The notes under the pieces: generated by a model | The model's input: the letters and a program-made list of their open reading frames with translations, nothing else | Database searches by the model: none | What the model was told of the DNA's origin: nothing | Translations under genes and position numbers: made by a program | Origin: Euryarchaeota archaeon UBA557 | Lineage (GTDB): Archaea; Thermoplasmatota; Poseidoniia; Poseidoniales; Thalassarchaeaceae | Direction of reading: 5' to 3' | Assembly (NCBI GenBank): GCA_002503285.1 | Contig: DARI01000002.1 | Location: forward strand, 283,611 to 303,087 | Length of the DNA: 19,477 nt | Shown: in pieces, positions 1-8,104 of the stretch | Numbering within the stretch: the stretch's first letter is position 1 | How the letters are laid out: each line of letters starts with the position of its first letter

Positions 1-831
1 GGTCTTGATTATCTAATTAAAGGATTTGTAATGTTCGCATTGGGAATTAGTTTATTCTATACTATTTGGCCAGTAGCGTTAATCCTAAGATGGTTAATAT
101 TGGTAATCACGGATTTTGATATTTCTACAACCTTTTTAGATATATTTGCAATAGTAGCAACGGTAGGTTTAATGACGCTTTTATATAAATATCCTGAATG
201 GTATGTTGTTAATTCTGTTGGAGTATTAGTTGGAGCAGGTGTCATAACATTGCTTGGAGTTACTTTTACTCCTTCTCTGATAATAATATTTATGATAATT
301 GCTGCTATTTATGACCATTGGGCCGTTAACAAAAGTAAACATATGTTAGAATTGGCAGATACAATGATTAATCTAAAATTACCTGTCTTGTTAGTGGCAC
401 CAAAGGAGAGAGGATACTCATTTAGAGATGAAAAAGAGAAAATAATGCAAGAGGATATTAGTAGTACAGATAATAATCAGAATAAAACAGAAAAAAAATC
501 TAGAGATGCATTATTTATGGGACTTGGTGATGTAATTTTTCCAGGGATATTAGTAATATCAAGTGTAACATTCTTGCCAGAAATAGGTCCTGTAGTTTTT
601 GATATATGGGGCGATCCTTCTCTTCCAATTCATCTTGGACCAATGTTAGTTGGCCTTGGTACACTATTTGGAGGATTATGCGGATATGTGGCACTCATGA
701 CTCAAGTTGCAAGAGGGAAACCTCAGGCTGGACTCCCATTACTTAATGGAGGAAGCATTCTTGGATACATAATATTTGGAAGTATTGCAATTGGATTTAA
801 TCAATTATGGCATAACATTACCTTCTTATGA
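1..831 (+). CDS. Presenilin-family intramembrane aspartyl protease (PSH, family A22), 5' end cut by window
   Basis: Membrane protease that cleaves substrates inside the bilayer. The two catalytic aspartates are visible: Y-D in a membrane segment (residues 94-95 counting from the ATG at 31) and G-L-G-D in the next one (164-167). An AGLPLL stretch near residue 234 stands where the family has its PAL motif. A polar loop rich in K, E, D and N (about 125-160) separates the two catalytic segments, as in the family. The reading frame is open from the first base of the window. In the archaeal homologue MCMJR1 the first aspartate is D162; here it would be only D95 from the ATG at 31. About 65 residues (TM1-2) therefore probably lie upstream, and the ATG at 31 is probably internal, although AAGGA six bases before it could serve as a ribosome site. 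Natural substrates of archaeal PSH are unknown. Family assignment is firm; the start is not. Confidence 0.88.
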   Translation, partial: GLDYLIKGFVMFALGISLFYTIWPVALILRWLILVITDFDISTTFLDIFAIVATVGLMTLLYKYPEWYVVNSVGVLVGAGVITLLGVTFTPSLIIIFMIIAAIYDHWAVNKSKHMLELADTMINLKLPVLLVAPKERGYSFRDEKEKIMQEDISSTDNNQNKTEKKSRDALFMGLGDVIFPGILVISSVTFLPEIGPVVFDIWGDPSLPIHLGPMLVGLGTLFGGLCGYVALMTQVARGKPQAGLPLLNGGSILGYIIFGSIAIGFNQLWHNITFL

Positions 832-884
832 TAGATATCTCCGATTAATTGAAGTCTGATTGTTGATTCCTAGAGTATAGTAGT

Positions 885-2165
885 ATGTTAGATATAAGCA
901 TGTTCCGAAATAATGTGGATGATATTCGTGCTGATCACGATAAGCGTAAGATCCCTCATAATAATATTGATGAAGTTATTAGATTAGATAATGAGTGGCG
1001 CAAGACGAGATTTGATGCAGATATTCTAAGGAAAAGTAGAAATGAAGCTGCAAAAGATATTGGTAAAGCTAAAAAATCAGGGAATGAAGTTGTTGTTCAA
1101 GAGATAATGGAAAGGGTTTCGAGCATAGGATCTGAAATAGATGATTTGGTATTGTTAGCAGATGAATATCTTAATGAAAGAGATATTTTTAGAATGAAAG
1201 TCCCTAACATACTTGATCATAGTGTTCCAGTTGGAGAAGATGATCAAAAAAATACGTTACATAGTTTCCATGGGGAAAAAATAGAGTTTGATTTTAATGC
1301 TAAAAATCACAATGAAATGTTGGAAGAAAATGGTTGGGTAGATTTAGTCAGAGCTGCAAAAATATCTGGCAGTAGATTCTATTTCCTTAAAGGTGATCTG
1401 GCTAGGCTGGAGATGGCATTACAAGTTTATTGTTCTAATTTCCTCATTAGAAGAGGATATACGCTTATTCAACCACCTTTAATGATGAATAAAGAAGCTT
1501 ACGAAGGAGTTACCGATCTTAGTGATTTTGAGACTGTTATGTATGGAATAGAGCCAGATAAATACTATTTAATTGCTACTAGTGAACACCCATTAACGGC
1601 AATGAGAATGGATGAAATAATTGAACCGTCCGAATTACCAATAAAATTAGTTGGAATTTCACAATGTTTCAGAAGAGAAGTAGGTGCGCATGGCCTTTCA
1701 GATCGAGGAATATGGAGGGTGCATCAATTCACCAAAATTGAACAAGTGATAATTTGCGATCCAAAGGAATCTTGGAAACATCATGAAGAGTTATTAGATA
1801 ATGCAATTGATTTATGGGATAGTTTAGGATTGCATTACAGAGTTGTAAATATTTGTACTGGAGATATGGGTACAGTTGCATCGAAAAAATATGATTTAGA
1901 GGCTTGGCTACCAGGAGCCAATGAATATAAAGAAGTAGTTTCTTGCTCTAACTGTACTGATTATCAGGCAAATAGGTTGAGGATGCGATATCGCACATCC
2001 ACTGGTAATTCGGCAGTACATACATTAAATTCTACTGCGGTTGCAACTAGTCGTGCATTAGTAGCAATAATGGAGCAATGTCAAAATAAAAAAGGGCAAA
2101 TAATAATTCCAGAAGTACTAAGACCGTTGATGGATAATCAAGAATGTTTAGAATCGTTAAATTGA
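885..2165 (+). CDS. serS: Seryl-tRNA synthetase (class II, common type)
   Basis: Cytoplasmic enzyme that attaches serine to tRNA-Ser. The 426-aa length is typical. Residues 1-110 form the charged N-terminal helical arm that grips the tRNA long variable arm. The class II core follows: motif 1 around the QPPLM stretch (196-200), the TSEHP serine-site signature (232-236), motif 2 with FRREVG...RVHQF (262-282), the SCSNC-DYQ segment (353-361), and motif 3 with LNSTAVATSR (381-390). TSEHP rather than the TAE seen in most bacteria fits the archaeal/eukaryotic branch, and it is not the rare zinc-dependent methanogen form. It starts 53 bp after the protease gene on the same strand and has no strong Shine-Dalgarno. 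Its stop codon is one base from the stop of the convergent biotin-carrier gene, so the two transcripts must overlap at their 3' ends. Confidence 0.97.
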   Translation: MLDISMFRNNVDDIRADHDKRKIPHNNIDEVIRLDNEWRKTRFDADILRKSRNEAAKDIGKAKKSGNEVVVQEIMERVSSIGSEIDDLVLLADEYLNERDIFRMKVPNILDHSVPVGEDDQKNTLHSFHGEKIEFDFNAKNHNEMLEENGWVDLVRAAKISGSRFYFLKGDLARLEMALQVYCSNFLIRRGYTLIQPPLMMNKEAYEGVTDLSDFETVMYGIEPDKYYLIATSEHPLTAMRMDEIIEPSELPIKLVGISQCFRREVGAHGLSDRGIWRVHQFTKIEQVIICDPKESWKHHEELLDNAIDLWDSLGLHYRVVNICTGDMGTVASKKYDLEAWLPGANEYKEVVSCSNCTDYQANRLRMRYRTSTGNSAVHTLNSTAVATSRALVAIMEQCQNKKGQIIIPEVLRPLMDNQECLESLN

Positions 2166-2166
2166 A

Positions 2167-2667
2167 TTATTCCTTAATTTCTATCAATATAACTCCCATG
2201 TCTACTCTTTGACCAACTTCATGAATAAGAGAAGATATTTTTCCTGCTTTTGGGGCTTGAATTTTATGTTCCATTTTCATGGCTTCCATGACCATCAAAG
2301 TTTGCCCTTGCCTGACTCTCTGGCCTTTTTTAACTAATATTTCAATTATAGTGCCTGGCATAGGAGACAGTAAACTTCCTTCATTTTGCTTTGTTTTTGA
2401 ACTATTAATTTCATGTGATTTAACCATATGAATTCTACCATCTAGATGAATCCACCAAACGTCATCGACCTTAACAACGTGGGCTAATTGAGATTTACCA
2501 GAAACATTAATCACGATTCTATTTGGTTTTGAATCATTAGTAATTGATATATCCGGAATTGTAATTATTTCATCATCACTAGTGAAAAGAGACATTTTTA
2601 ACTGCCCGTCTACATTTATCATATTTGTAATATAACGTTTTTCATCCTTTCCGATACTCCATTCCAT
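2167..2667 (-). CDS. Biotin carboxyl carrier subunit (BT-BCCP half of methylcrotonyl-CoA carboxylase alpha)
   Basis: Carries biotin between the biotin carboxylase and carboxyltransferase sites. The C-terminal biotinyl domain (about residues 98-166) has SPMPG (101-105) and EAMKM with biotin-accepting Lys131. Residues 1-90, with VDDVWW near 67-72, resemble the BT linker domain that joins BC and BCCP in propionyl- and methylcrotonyl-CoA carboxylase alpha chains. In bacteria and mitochondria this is normally the C-terminal part of one roughly 660-700 aa alpha chain; here it is a separate 166-aa gene in the same reading frame as the BC gene, after a single TGA. GAGGT overlapping that TGA sits six bases before the ATG, so independent translation by re-initiation is well supported. 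It is the last gene of the operon. Confidence 0.93.
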   Translation of the reverse strand: MEWSIGKDEKRYITNMINVDGQLKMSLFTSDDEIITIPDISITNDSKPNRIVINVSGKSQLAHVVKVDDVWWIHLDGRIHMVKSHEINSSKTKQNEGSLLSPMPGTIIEILVKKGQRVRQGQTLMVMEAMKMEHKIQAPKAGKISSLIHEVGQRVDMGVILIEIKE

Positions 2668-2676
2668 ATTAATACC

Positions 2677-4230
2677 TCAAGGAAAATTTCTAGAAAGTGT
2701 CCTAAATGGATCACTTTCATGTCCATTATAGTCATTTAACAAGTCATCAGAGTTTTTGTGGCGATGGTTTTTATTTATTCCTAATTTTTGTGCACCTGAT
2801 GCAATTGCGATCAATTGTGCTGGATCAAATTCTTTTTCTAAAAATAATTCATCGGGTGCATTATCAAGAAAATCTGTAGTTATTTCACCACGAATAAATA
2901 ACGGGTGATTAATTATATTTCTCAGAAATCCGATATTAGTAACTACACCTAATGCAATAAATTCTGAAAGAGCTGAGTCTAATCTCCTGATTGCAGAATT
3001 TCTTGAAGATGAATGGACAATTAACTTTGCAAGCATTGGATCGAAATCAATTGTAATTTTATCTCCTTCTCTAAAACCTGAATCTAGCCTAACTCCTGGG
3101 CTTGTTGGAACAATCCATTTGGAAAGAATACCTGTAGCAGGTAGAAATCCATTTGATGGATTTTCTGCATAAATTCGGGCCTCTATTGCATGTCCAATTA
3201 TGCCAATATCATCTTGAATGAGGCCTAATTCTAATCCTACAGCAATTTCAAATTGCTTCTGGACAATATCAATCCCAGTTATTAATTCTGTAATTGGATG
3301 TTCGACTTGTAAGCGCGTGTTCATTTCAAGGAAGAAGAAATCTCCATTAGGTGAGAGCAAAAATTCAACAGTTCCAGCCCCAACATAGTCAACAGATTTA
3401 GCCGCTTTTAGGGCCGATTCACCCATTAATTGCCGTAATTCTTTAGATAATATAGGACAGGGGGCTTCTTCAATTACTTTTTGATGACGTCTCTGTAAGG
3501 AGCAATCTCTCTCATTTAGGTGTATAGAATTACCATATTTATCACAAAGAATTTGGATCTCTATATGTCTAGATTTGTTGAGAAGTCTTTCGACATATAT
3601 AGTTCCATTACCAAAGGCGGCTGATGCTTCCCTAGATGCTGCTTCATATTGAGATTTGAGATTTTTTGGCTCATAAACCGAACGCATTCCCTTGCCCCCT
3701 CCTCCGGCACTTGCCTTGAGAAGTAATGGATACCCGACTCTTGCCGCTGCAGATGCTAATGGTTCAATAAAATCCTCATTATCCATAATTAATTCTTCAC
3801 CAGGTATTATTGGTACGTCATATTCAATCATTTTTTTCCTAGCAGAAATTTTATCACCCATTATCTCAATCGATTCTGGTGATGGCCCTATCCAAACCAA
3901 ATCAGCATTTGATACAGATTTAGCAAAATCTGCTCGTTCTGATAGAAATCCATAACCAGGATGTATGGCTTCGGCACCTGAAGATTTGGCAGCGGAAATT
4001 ATAGCATCAATATTTAGATAGGTATCCAATAATGTTTCACCAGGTAGATGAATAGAATAGTCGGCCATTTCAACATGTAGTGAATTATTGTCTGAATCTG
4101 AGTATATTGCAATACTTTTCAGACCAGCTTCTTTAACAGCTTGGATTATACGAACCGCTATTTCTCCCCTATTGGCTATTAATACTGTAGAAAAAGGATT
4201 TGAAGAGCCTTTCATCCAATCTGGAATCAT
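2677..4230 (-). CDS. Biotin carboxylase subunit, methylcrotonyl-CoA carboxylase alpha type
   Basis: ATP-grasp enzyme that carboxylates biotin with bicarbonate and ATP. Visible signatures are IANRGEIA (18-25), HPGYGFLSE (90-98), the glycine-rich ATP loop KASAGGGGKGMR (172-183), HIEIQ and NERDCS-QRRHQK (239-251), and EMNTRLQVEH (302-311) with the catalytic arginine. The C-terminal VTNIGFLRNI...HPLF region (430-445) is typical of acyl-CoA carboxylase alpha chains. A hydrophilic tail of about 55 residues (462-517) leads to the stop. The BT and BCCP domains are missing from this polypeptide and are encoded by the next gene. AGGAG before the ATG lies inside the end of the hydratase gene. By sequence alone it could serve propionyl- or acetyl-CoA; the neighbours (MCC-type beta subunit and hydratase) argue for methylcrotonyl-CoA. 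Confidence 0.93.
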   Translation of the reverse strand: MIPDWMKGSSNPFSTVLIANRGEIAVRIIQAVKEAGLKSIAIYSDSDNNSLHVEMADYSIHLPGETLLDTYLNIDAIISAAKSSGAEAIHPGYGFLSERADFAKSVSNADLVWIGPSPESIEIMGDKISARKKMIEYDVPIIPGEELIMDNEDFIEPLASAAARVGYPLLLKASAGGGGKGMRSVYEPKNLKSQYEAASREASAAFGNGTIYVERLLNKSRHIEIQILCDKYGNSIHLNERDCSLQRRHQKVIEEAPCPILSKELRQLMGESALKAAKSVDYVGAGTVEFLLSPNGDFFFLEMNTRLQVEHPITELITGIDIVQKQFEIAVGLELGLIQDDIGIIGHAIEARIYAENPSNGFLPATGILSKWIVPTSPGVRLDSGFREGDKITIDFDPMLAKLIVHSSSRNSAIRRLDSALSEFIALGVVTNIGFLRNIINHPLFIRGEITTDFLDNAPDELFLEKEFDPAQLIAIASGAQKLGINKNHRHKNSDDLLNDYNGHESDPFRTLSRNFP

Positions 4231-4231
4231 A

Positions 4232-5101
4232 TTAATTCTCCTTTTTTTGTATAGACCAAGCGGGAAGTCTACGTTCTAAGAAAGATGATAATCCTTCTTG
4301 ACCTTCTCGGGACCCTCTCATTTGACTTGTTTTATCTAGTGTCCATTGGCGAAGTTCATCATCAGTTTTTTCCCATCTATCAAAAGATAGAGTTAGTTTT
4401 TTAGCCATATAGACTGCTATTGGCCCGGTAGTCAAAACATCTGAAATTACTCTTTCGAATGAGGATTCAAATGAGCCTTTCGATTCAATAATTTCATTTA
4501 TAAATCCAATTCTTTGTGCTTCCTCAGCATCTATTTTGCTTGCTAACATCGATAATCTCCTAAATTGGGCACTACCAATCTTTCGATAAACATAAGGACC
4601 TATTACGGCAGGTAAAATACCTAATTTTGCTTCAGATAGTGCAATTTTAGTATTTGAATCAGCAATAACATGGTCAAGGCAGGCAACTAATCCTGCCCCT
4701 CCTCCCAATGCTACACCTTGGATATATCCTATTGTAAAACAAGGGTGTGCCCAGAGTGAGTTGAATAAATTATCCAATCTTATTGAATCAATTCTATTTT
4801 CTTCAACAGATTTTGAACCTGCATCTCTCATCATGTTAATATCTGCCCCGGAACAAAAGTGCTTACCATTTGAAGTTAAAATAAGAACCCTGAGATATTC
4901 TTTACCATTTTTATCAAAGATTTTTTCTTTTTTTGCTACTGAATGTTCAGAAGTCCAACGTAAAGCAACTATTAATTCTGAAATTAATTGAGTATTTAGT
5001 GCATTGTATACTTCTTCTCTTTTAATATTTAGATACGCCAAAGGGCCTTCGATATTTAATTCGCATAATTCTAATGATGGCATGACATTCCATTTTTCCA
5101 T
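4232..5101 (-). CDS. liuC: Enoyl-CoA hydratase family, probable methylglutaconyl-CoA hydratase
   Basis: Crotonase-fold enzyme, predicted to hydrate 3-methylglutaconyl-CoA to HMG-CoA. The oxyanion-hole segments are visible as CSGADI (83-88) and ALGGGAGL (131-138). The second catalytic glutamate is present in SEAKLGILPAVIGPYV (156-171), while the position of the first crotonase glutamate is Gly137. That GGG-GL and LPAVI-PYV pattern is typical of bacterial LiuC/AtuE-type hydratases rather than fatty-acid crotonases. A longer frame to an ATG at 5125 exists, but it overlaps the carboxyltransferase gene by 20 bp and has no ribosome site. The ATG at 5101 lies four bases after that gene's stop with AGGATGTGA before it; an ATG at 5083 is also possible. 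Its position between the two carboxylase subunits matches bacterial liu operons. Substrate is inferred from context. Confidence 0.85.
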   Translation of the reverse strand: MEKWNVMPSLELCELNIEGPLAYLNIKREEVYNALNTQLISELIVALRWTSEHSVAKKEKIFDKNGKEYLRVLILTSNGKHFCSGADINMMRDAGSKSVEENRIDSIRLDNLFNSLWAHPCFTIGYIQGVALGGGAGLVACLDHVIADSNTKIALSEAKLGILPAVIGPYVYRKIGSAQFRRLSMLASKIDAEEAQRIGFINEIIESKGSFESSFERVISDVLTTGPIAVYMAKKLTLSFDRWEKTDDELRQWTLDKTSQMRGSREGQEGLSSFLERRLPAWSIQKKEN

Positions 5102-5105
5102 AGTA

Positions 5106-6716
5106 TCACATCCTGAAAACGCCATAGGTTTGCTCTGGCATTGGAGCGTTCAAACTCGCAGAAATGCATAATCCCAATATGTCACGCGTATCCCGTGGAT
5201 CAATTATTCCATCATCCCAAATTCTAGCAGTGGAATAGTAAGGTGAACCTTCAGTTTCGTATTTTTCGAGTATTGGATTTCTAAATTCATTCAAGGAATT
5301 ACCTGACATAGGGAACTTATTCTCTCTCGATCTTTGATCCTGTTTTACTGTCGTTAGAACATCTGCAGCTTGGGGGCCACCCATTACAGATATACGAGAA
5401 TTTGGCCACATAAAAAGAAATCTTGGATCATACGCACGACCGCACATACCATAGTTCCCAGCGCCATGTGAACCTCCAATTACTATTGTAAACTTTGGAA
5501 CAGGTACGCAAGAAACTGCAGTCACTAACTTTGCACCATCTTTGGCTATTCCACCAGATTCTGCATCTCTGCCGACCATGAAGCCAGTTATATTTTGAAG
5601 GAATACTAATGGAATTCCTCGTTGCCCACATAACTCTACAAAATGTGCTCCTTTCAATGATGATTCAGAAAAGAGTATTCCATTATTTGCAACAATTCCA
5701 ACAGGGTAACCATGAATCTTGGCAAACCCGCATACTAATGTTGAACCATAACGATTTTTAAATTCATGAAAACGAGAACCATCAACTAATCTAGATATTA
5801 TTTCCCTTACATCATAAGTAGTTCTATTATCAGTAGGTATAATTCCTAAAATTTCTTCTGAATCATATACTGGTTTTTCAGATTCAGAAGTATCTAATCT
5901 ATGTTTGGGCTTAATATTTAAATTTTCAACTATATCTCTGACCAATCTTAAGGCACTTTGCTCATCTTCAGCAAAATGATCTGCAACGCCTGATTTTCGA
6001 GTATGAACATCAGCACCCCCTAAATCTTCGGCAGAAACTTCTTCGCCAGTAGCGGATTTAACTAAAGGAGGACCTGCAAGAAAGATAGTTCCATTTCCTT
6101 TAACAATTATTGATTCATCAGACATTGCAGGAATATAAGCACCTCCAGCAGTACATGAGCCAAGTACAGCAGCAACCTGAGATATTCCTTTACTAGATAA
6201 TATTGCTTGATTTCTAAATATACGGCCAAAATGAAGCTTGTCAGGGAATACTTCGTCTTGCATAGGAAGGAAGGCCCCTCCTGAATCAACCAAATAAATA
6301 CAAGTAAGATTATTTTCTTCAGCTATTTCTTGTGCCCTAATATGTTTTTTAACAGTCATTGGATAATATGACCCTCCTTTTACTGTAGCGTCATTGGCGA
6401 CAAACATGCATTCTTTTCCATTGATGACGCCTATGCCAGTTACTATGCCCGCAGAATATGCTTTTCCATCATATAAATCATGAGCAGCGAGTGGTGCTAA
6501 TTCCAAGAATGGAGTTCCTGGATCACAGATATCTGAAATTCTTTCTCTTGCTAATTTCTTATTTCTACTTCTATGGCGTTCGACATATTTGTCACCTCCA
6601 CCGAGTTTAACTTGGGATAATCGCTTATTTAAATCGTCAATAAGTGATAAATTGCTTTCTTTTCTCCTTGCAAAATCTTCACTTTTGATATCTATATTTG
6701 TCGATAATCTATCCAT
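5106..6716 (-). CDS. mccB: Methylcrotonyl-CoA carboxylase beta (carboxyltransferase) subunit
   Basis: Transfers CO2 from carboxybiotin to 3-methylcrotonyl-CoA in leucine breakdown. The 536-aa length matches the family. The two crotonase-like halves are clear: the N half has VANDATVKGG (106-115), YLVDSGGA (141-148) and GSCTAGGAY (186-194); the C half has NITGFMVGR (375-383) and GGSHGAGNYGMCGRAY (414-429). Several stretches match what I recall of mitochondrial MCCB better than propionyl-CoA carboxylase beta: the KLGGG stretch (37-41), PPLVK-ATGEEVSAEDLGGAD (216-236), and the terminal YGVFRM. It is the first gene of the operon, with a strong GAGGAG nine bases before the ATG and an AT-rich element farther upstream. 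Geranyl-CoA carboxylase is a related alternative, but the C-terminus and neighbours favour MCC. Confidence 0.93.
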   Translation of the reverse strand: MDRLSTNIDIKSEDFARRKESNLSLIDDLNKRLSQVKLGGGDKYVERHRSRNKKLARERISDICDPGTPFLELAPLAAHDLYDGKAYSAGIVTGIGVINGKECMFVANDATVKGGSYYPMTVKKHIRAQEIAEENNLTCIYLVDSGGAFLPMQDEVFPDKLHFGRIFRNQAILSSKGISQVAAVLGSCTAGGAYIPAMSDESIIVKGNGTIFLAGPPLVKSATGEEVSAEDLGGADVHTRKSGVADHFAEDEQSALRLVRDIVENLNIKPKHRLDTSESEKPVYDSEEILGIIPTDNRTTYDVREIISRLVDGSRFHEFKNRYGSTLVCGFAKIHGYPVGIVANNGILFSESSLKGAHFVELCGQRGIPLVFLQNITGFMVGRDAESGGIAKDGAKLVTAVSCVPVPKFTIVIGGSHGAGNYGMCGRAYDPRFLFMWPNSRISVMGGPQAADVLTTVKQDQRSRENKFPMSGNSLNEFRNPILEKYETEGSPYYSTARIWDDGIIDPRDTRDILGLCISASLNAPMPEQTYGVFRM

Positions 6717-6725
6717 TTGATTCTA

Positions 6726-6731
6726 CTCCTC
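6726..6731 (-). promoter_or_regulatory. Shine-Dalgarno of the carboxylase operon's first gene
   Basis: On the minus strand this reads GAGGAG, nine bases before the carboxyltransferase ATG at 6716. It fixes the start of the gene and shows that the transcript is led, not leaderless. Confidence 0.7.
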
Positions 6732-6749
6732 GTATGATTTTTCATCCGT

Positions 6750-6768
6750 ATTAAAATATTTATTATTT
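6750..6768 (-). promoter_or_regulatory. Possible archaeal TATA element of the carboxylase operon
   Basis: The 65-bp gap before the carboxyltransferase gene holds a pure A/T run reading AATAAATATTTTAATA on the minus strand, about 35-50 bases upstream of the ATG. A TATA box here with transcription starting about 25 bases downstream would leave a short leader that includes the GAGGAG ribosome site. The call rests on position and composition only; AT-rich spacers are common in this genome. Confidence 0.35.
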
Positions 6769-6781
6769 CTCCATAATTGAT

Positions 6782-8062
6782 TTAAACACCTAATGATAAT
6801 CGGAAAACATCCCTTAATCCTGGTGCCATCCCTACAACTAACATAGCTAGTCCAATTAATAATCTTAGATGCTGCTGACGATGTTCAAAATTTGAAATAG
6901 TAAAGAAGTACCATATCAAACCACCTAATCCTAATTTTATTGCGGTGAAACCAGCTGCAGTACCGAACTTTTCTATTATCCAAGCGGACAGAACATGTTT
7001 TTCAGAATAAGAAAAAAAATCAATTCCGATCCATGTTGCCAATCCGTCAAGTAATTGGCCAGCAACTGCCAGGAATACTACAGGATAGGCTCCTATTGCT
7101 TTTTTTCTATGTTTCTCAATTAAATCTTTTTCATCAGATTTTAGTTCAATATATTCTTCTTCAGTCATTGAGACTGGCAATATACCTGCTATTAATCCAT
7201 GATTAGATAATTCTTTTGCGGATGTTGCCCCATAAGTATACATCGAGTATGCCAATAAAGAAGGAATACCAATAACAACTATCAACGGCCATAATATTAA
7301 ATCTTCAGATGGGACACTTATTGCATATGAAGCAAGTGCTGAAAAGAAAATCATGGAACCCCCTATCCCTACTAAGTATACAACTCTCTGAACAGGAGTA
7401 AAGGCAGAAAGAGATTTATCCAATATTTGTGGAAGAAAAACTGAGAATAAACCAATTAACATTAGTGGCGCTATACTAATATCATTATCAATAACAACAT
7501 CGCTATTAGAAATTGACCAAGAATAAATCATAAATTGTGAAAAAATTAACAAACTAGATATTGTATTTAATTCTGTTTTGAGACTTGTCTCATCTTTGGA
7601 TTTATTTGCTAATATATATGCAAGCCCTCCAGATAAAATTACCCACATAGCAGTCTGAAAATGTATCCCCGGGCTAACAAAATATCCTGCCAAACTAGCA
7701 TCAAACATTTTTGCATCCTCGACAACTTCTCCAAATGAAGCCCATAAAACATAAGGAAATAGGGCTATTATAGTATATTCACTAGCATCAATATCAAAAT
7801 ATCTTAAAAAAGCAGCTAATGCGACAACAAACATTGCTAAAATGAATGCATATGTCATCGTATTAACAGAATTATATCCTGCATCTGAAGTCTTTTCGGC
7901 TAAAATTGGATTAAGATAATATTCATAGATAAAATCAGTAAGAAAATTTTGGAAGTCTAAGAAATTTAATAGTAAGCCAACTGAAAATATGATTGTAGAT
8001 GCTAAAATTATATTAATTGATAACTTTTCGTAATCATATAACTCTTCTAAATGATTCGGCAT
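6782..8062 (-). CDS. DUF63 family archaeal membrane protein, function unknown
   Basis: Polytopic membrane protein of 426 aa with roughly ten hydrophobic segments from about residue 15 to the end. Family features I recognise are the DAGYNSVNT stretch before an early membrane helix (60-68), GEVVEDA after another (111-117), and a well conserved C-terminal half with AGQLLDGLATW (334-344), SEKHVLS (353-359), IKLGLGGLIW (375-384) and GMAPGLRD (411-418). No biochemical role is known for DUF63. The conserved acidic and histidine residues inside the hydrophobic C-terminal half hint at a catalytic or ion-binding site, which is inference. It lies 42 bp after the KH gene, in the same direction, with no visible Shine-Dalgarno, so it may be read from the ribosome-biogenesis transcript or be leaderless. 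Confidence 0.85.
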   Translation of the reverse strand: MPNHLEELYDYEKLSINIILASTIIFSVGLLLNFLDFQNFLTDFIYEYYLNPILAEKTSDAGYNSVNTMTYAFILAMFVVALAAFLRYFDIDASEYTIIALFPYVLWASFGEVVEDAKMFDASLAGYFVSPGIHFQTAMWVILSGGLAYILANKSKDETSLKTELNTISSLLIFSQFMIYSWSISNSDVVIDNDISIAPLMLIGLFSVFLPQILDKSLSAFTPVQRVVYLVGIGGSMIFFSALASYAISVPSEDLILWPLIVVIGIPSLLAYSMYTYGATSAKELSNHGLIAGILPVSMTEEEYIELKSDEKDLIEKHRKKAIGAYPVVFLAVAGQLLDGLATWIGIDFFSYSEKHVLSAWIIEKFGTAAGFTAIKLGLGGLIWYFFTISNFEHRQQHLRLLIGLAMLVVGMAPGLRDVFRLSLGV

Positions 8063-8104
8063 GGTTCAGGCGAAGAGTTTCTCAACTTAGATATGGCGGT
8101 TTTT

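Noticed and set aside
832..884. Possible small RNA or riboswitch between the protease gene and serS
   Set aside because: Only 53 bases, with no stable hairpin or T-box-like element that I could recognise.
2677..2679. TGA between BC and BCCP as a selenocysteine codon
   Set aside because: No structured element or Sec-protein context is visible, the position is a domain linker, and a ribosome site plus ATG follow at once; a plain stop with re-initiation explains it.
4232..5101. Hydratase judged inactive because the first crotonase glutamate is Gly
   Set aside because: The same substitution is typical of the LiuC/AtuE-like subgroup; the second glutamate and the oxyanion-hole residues are intact.
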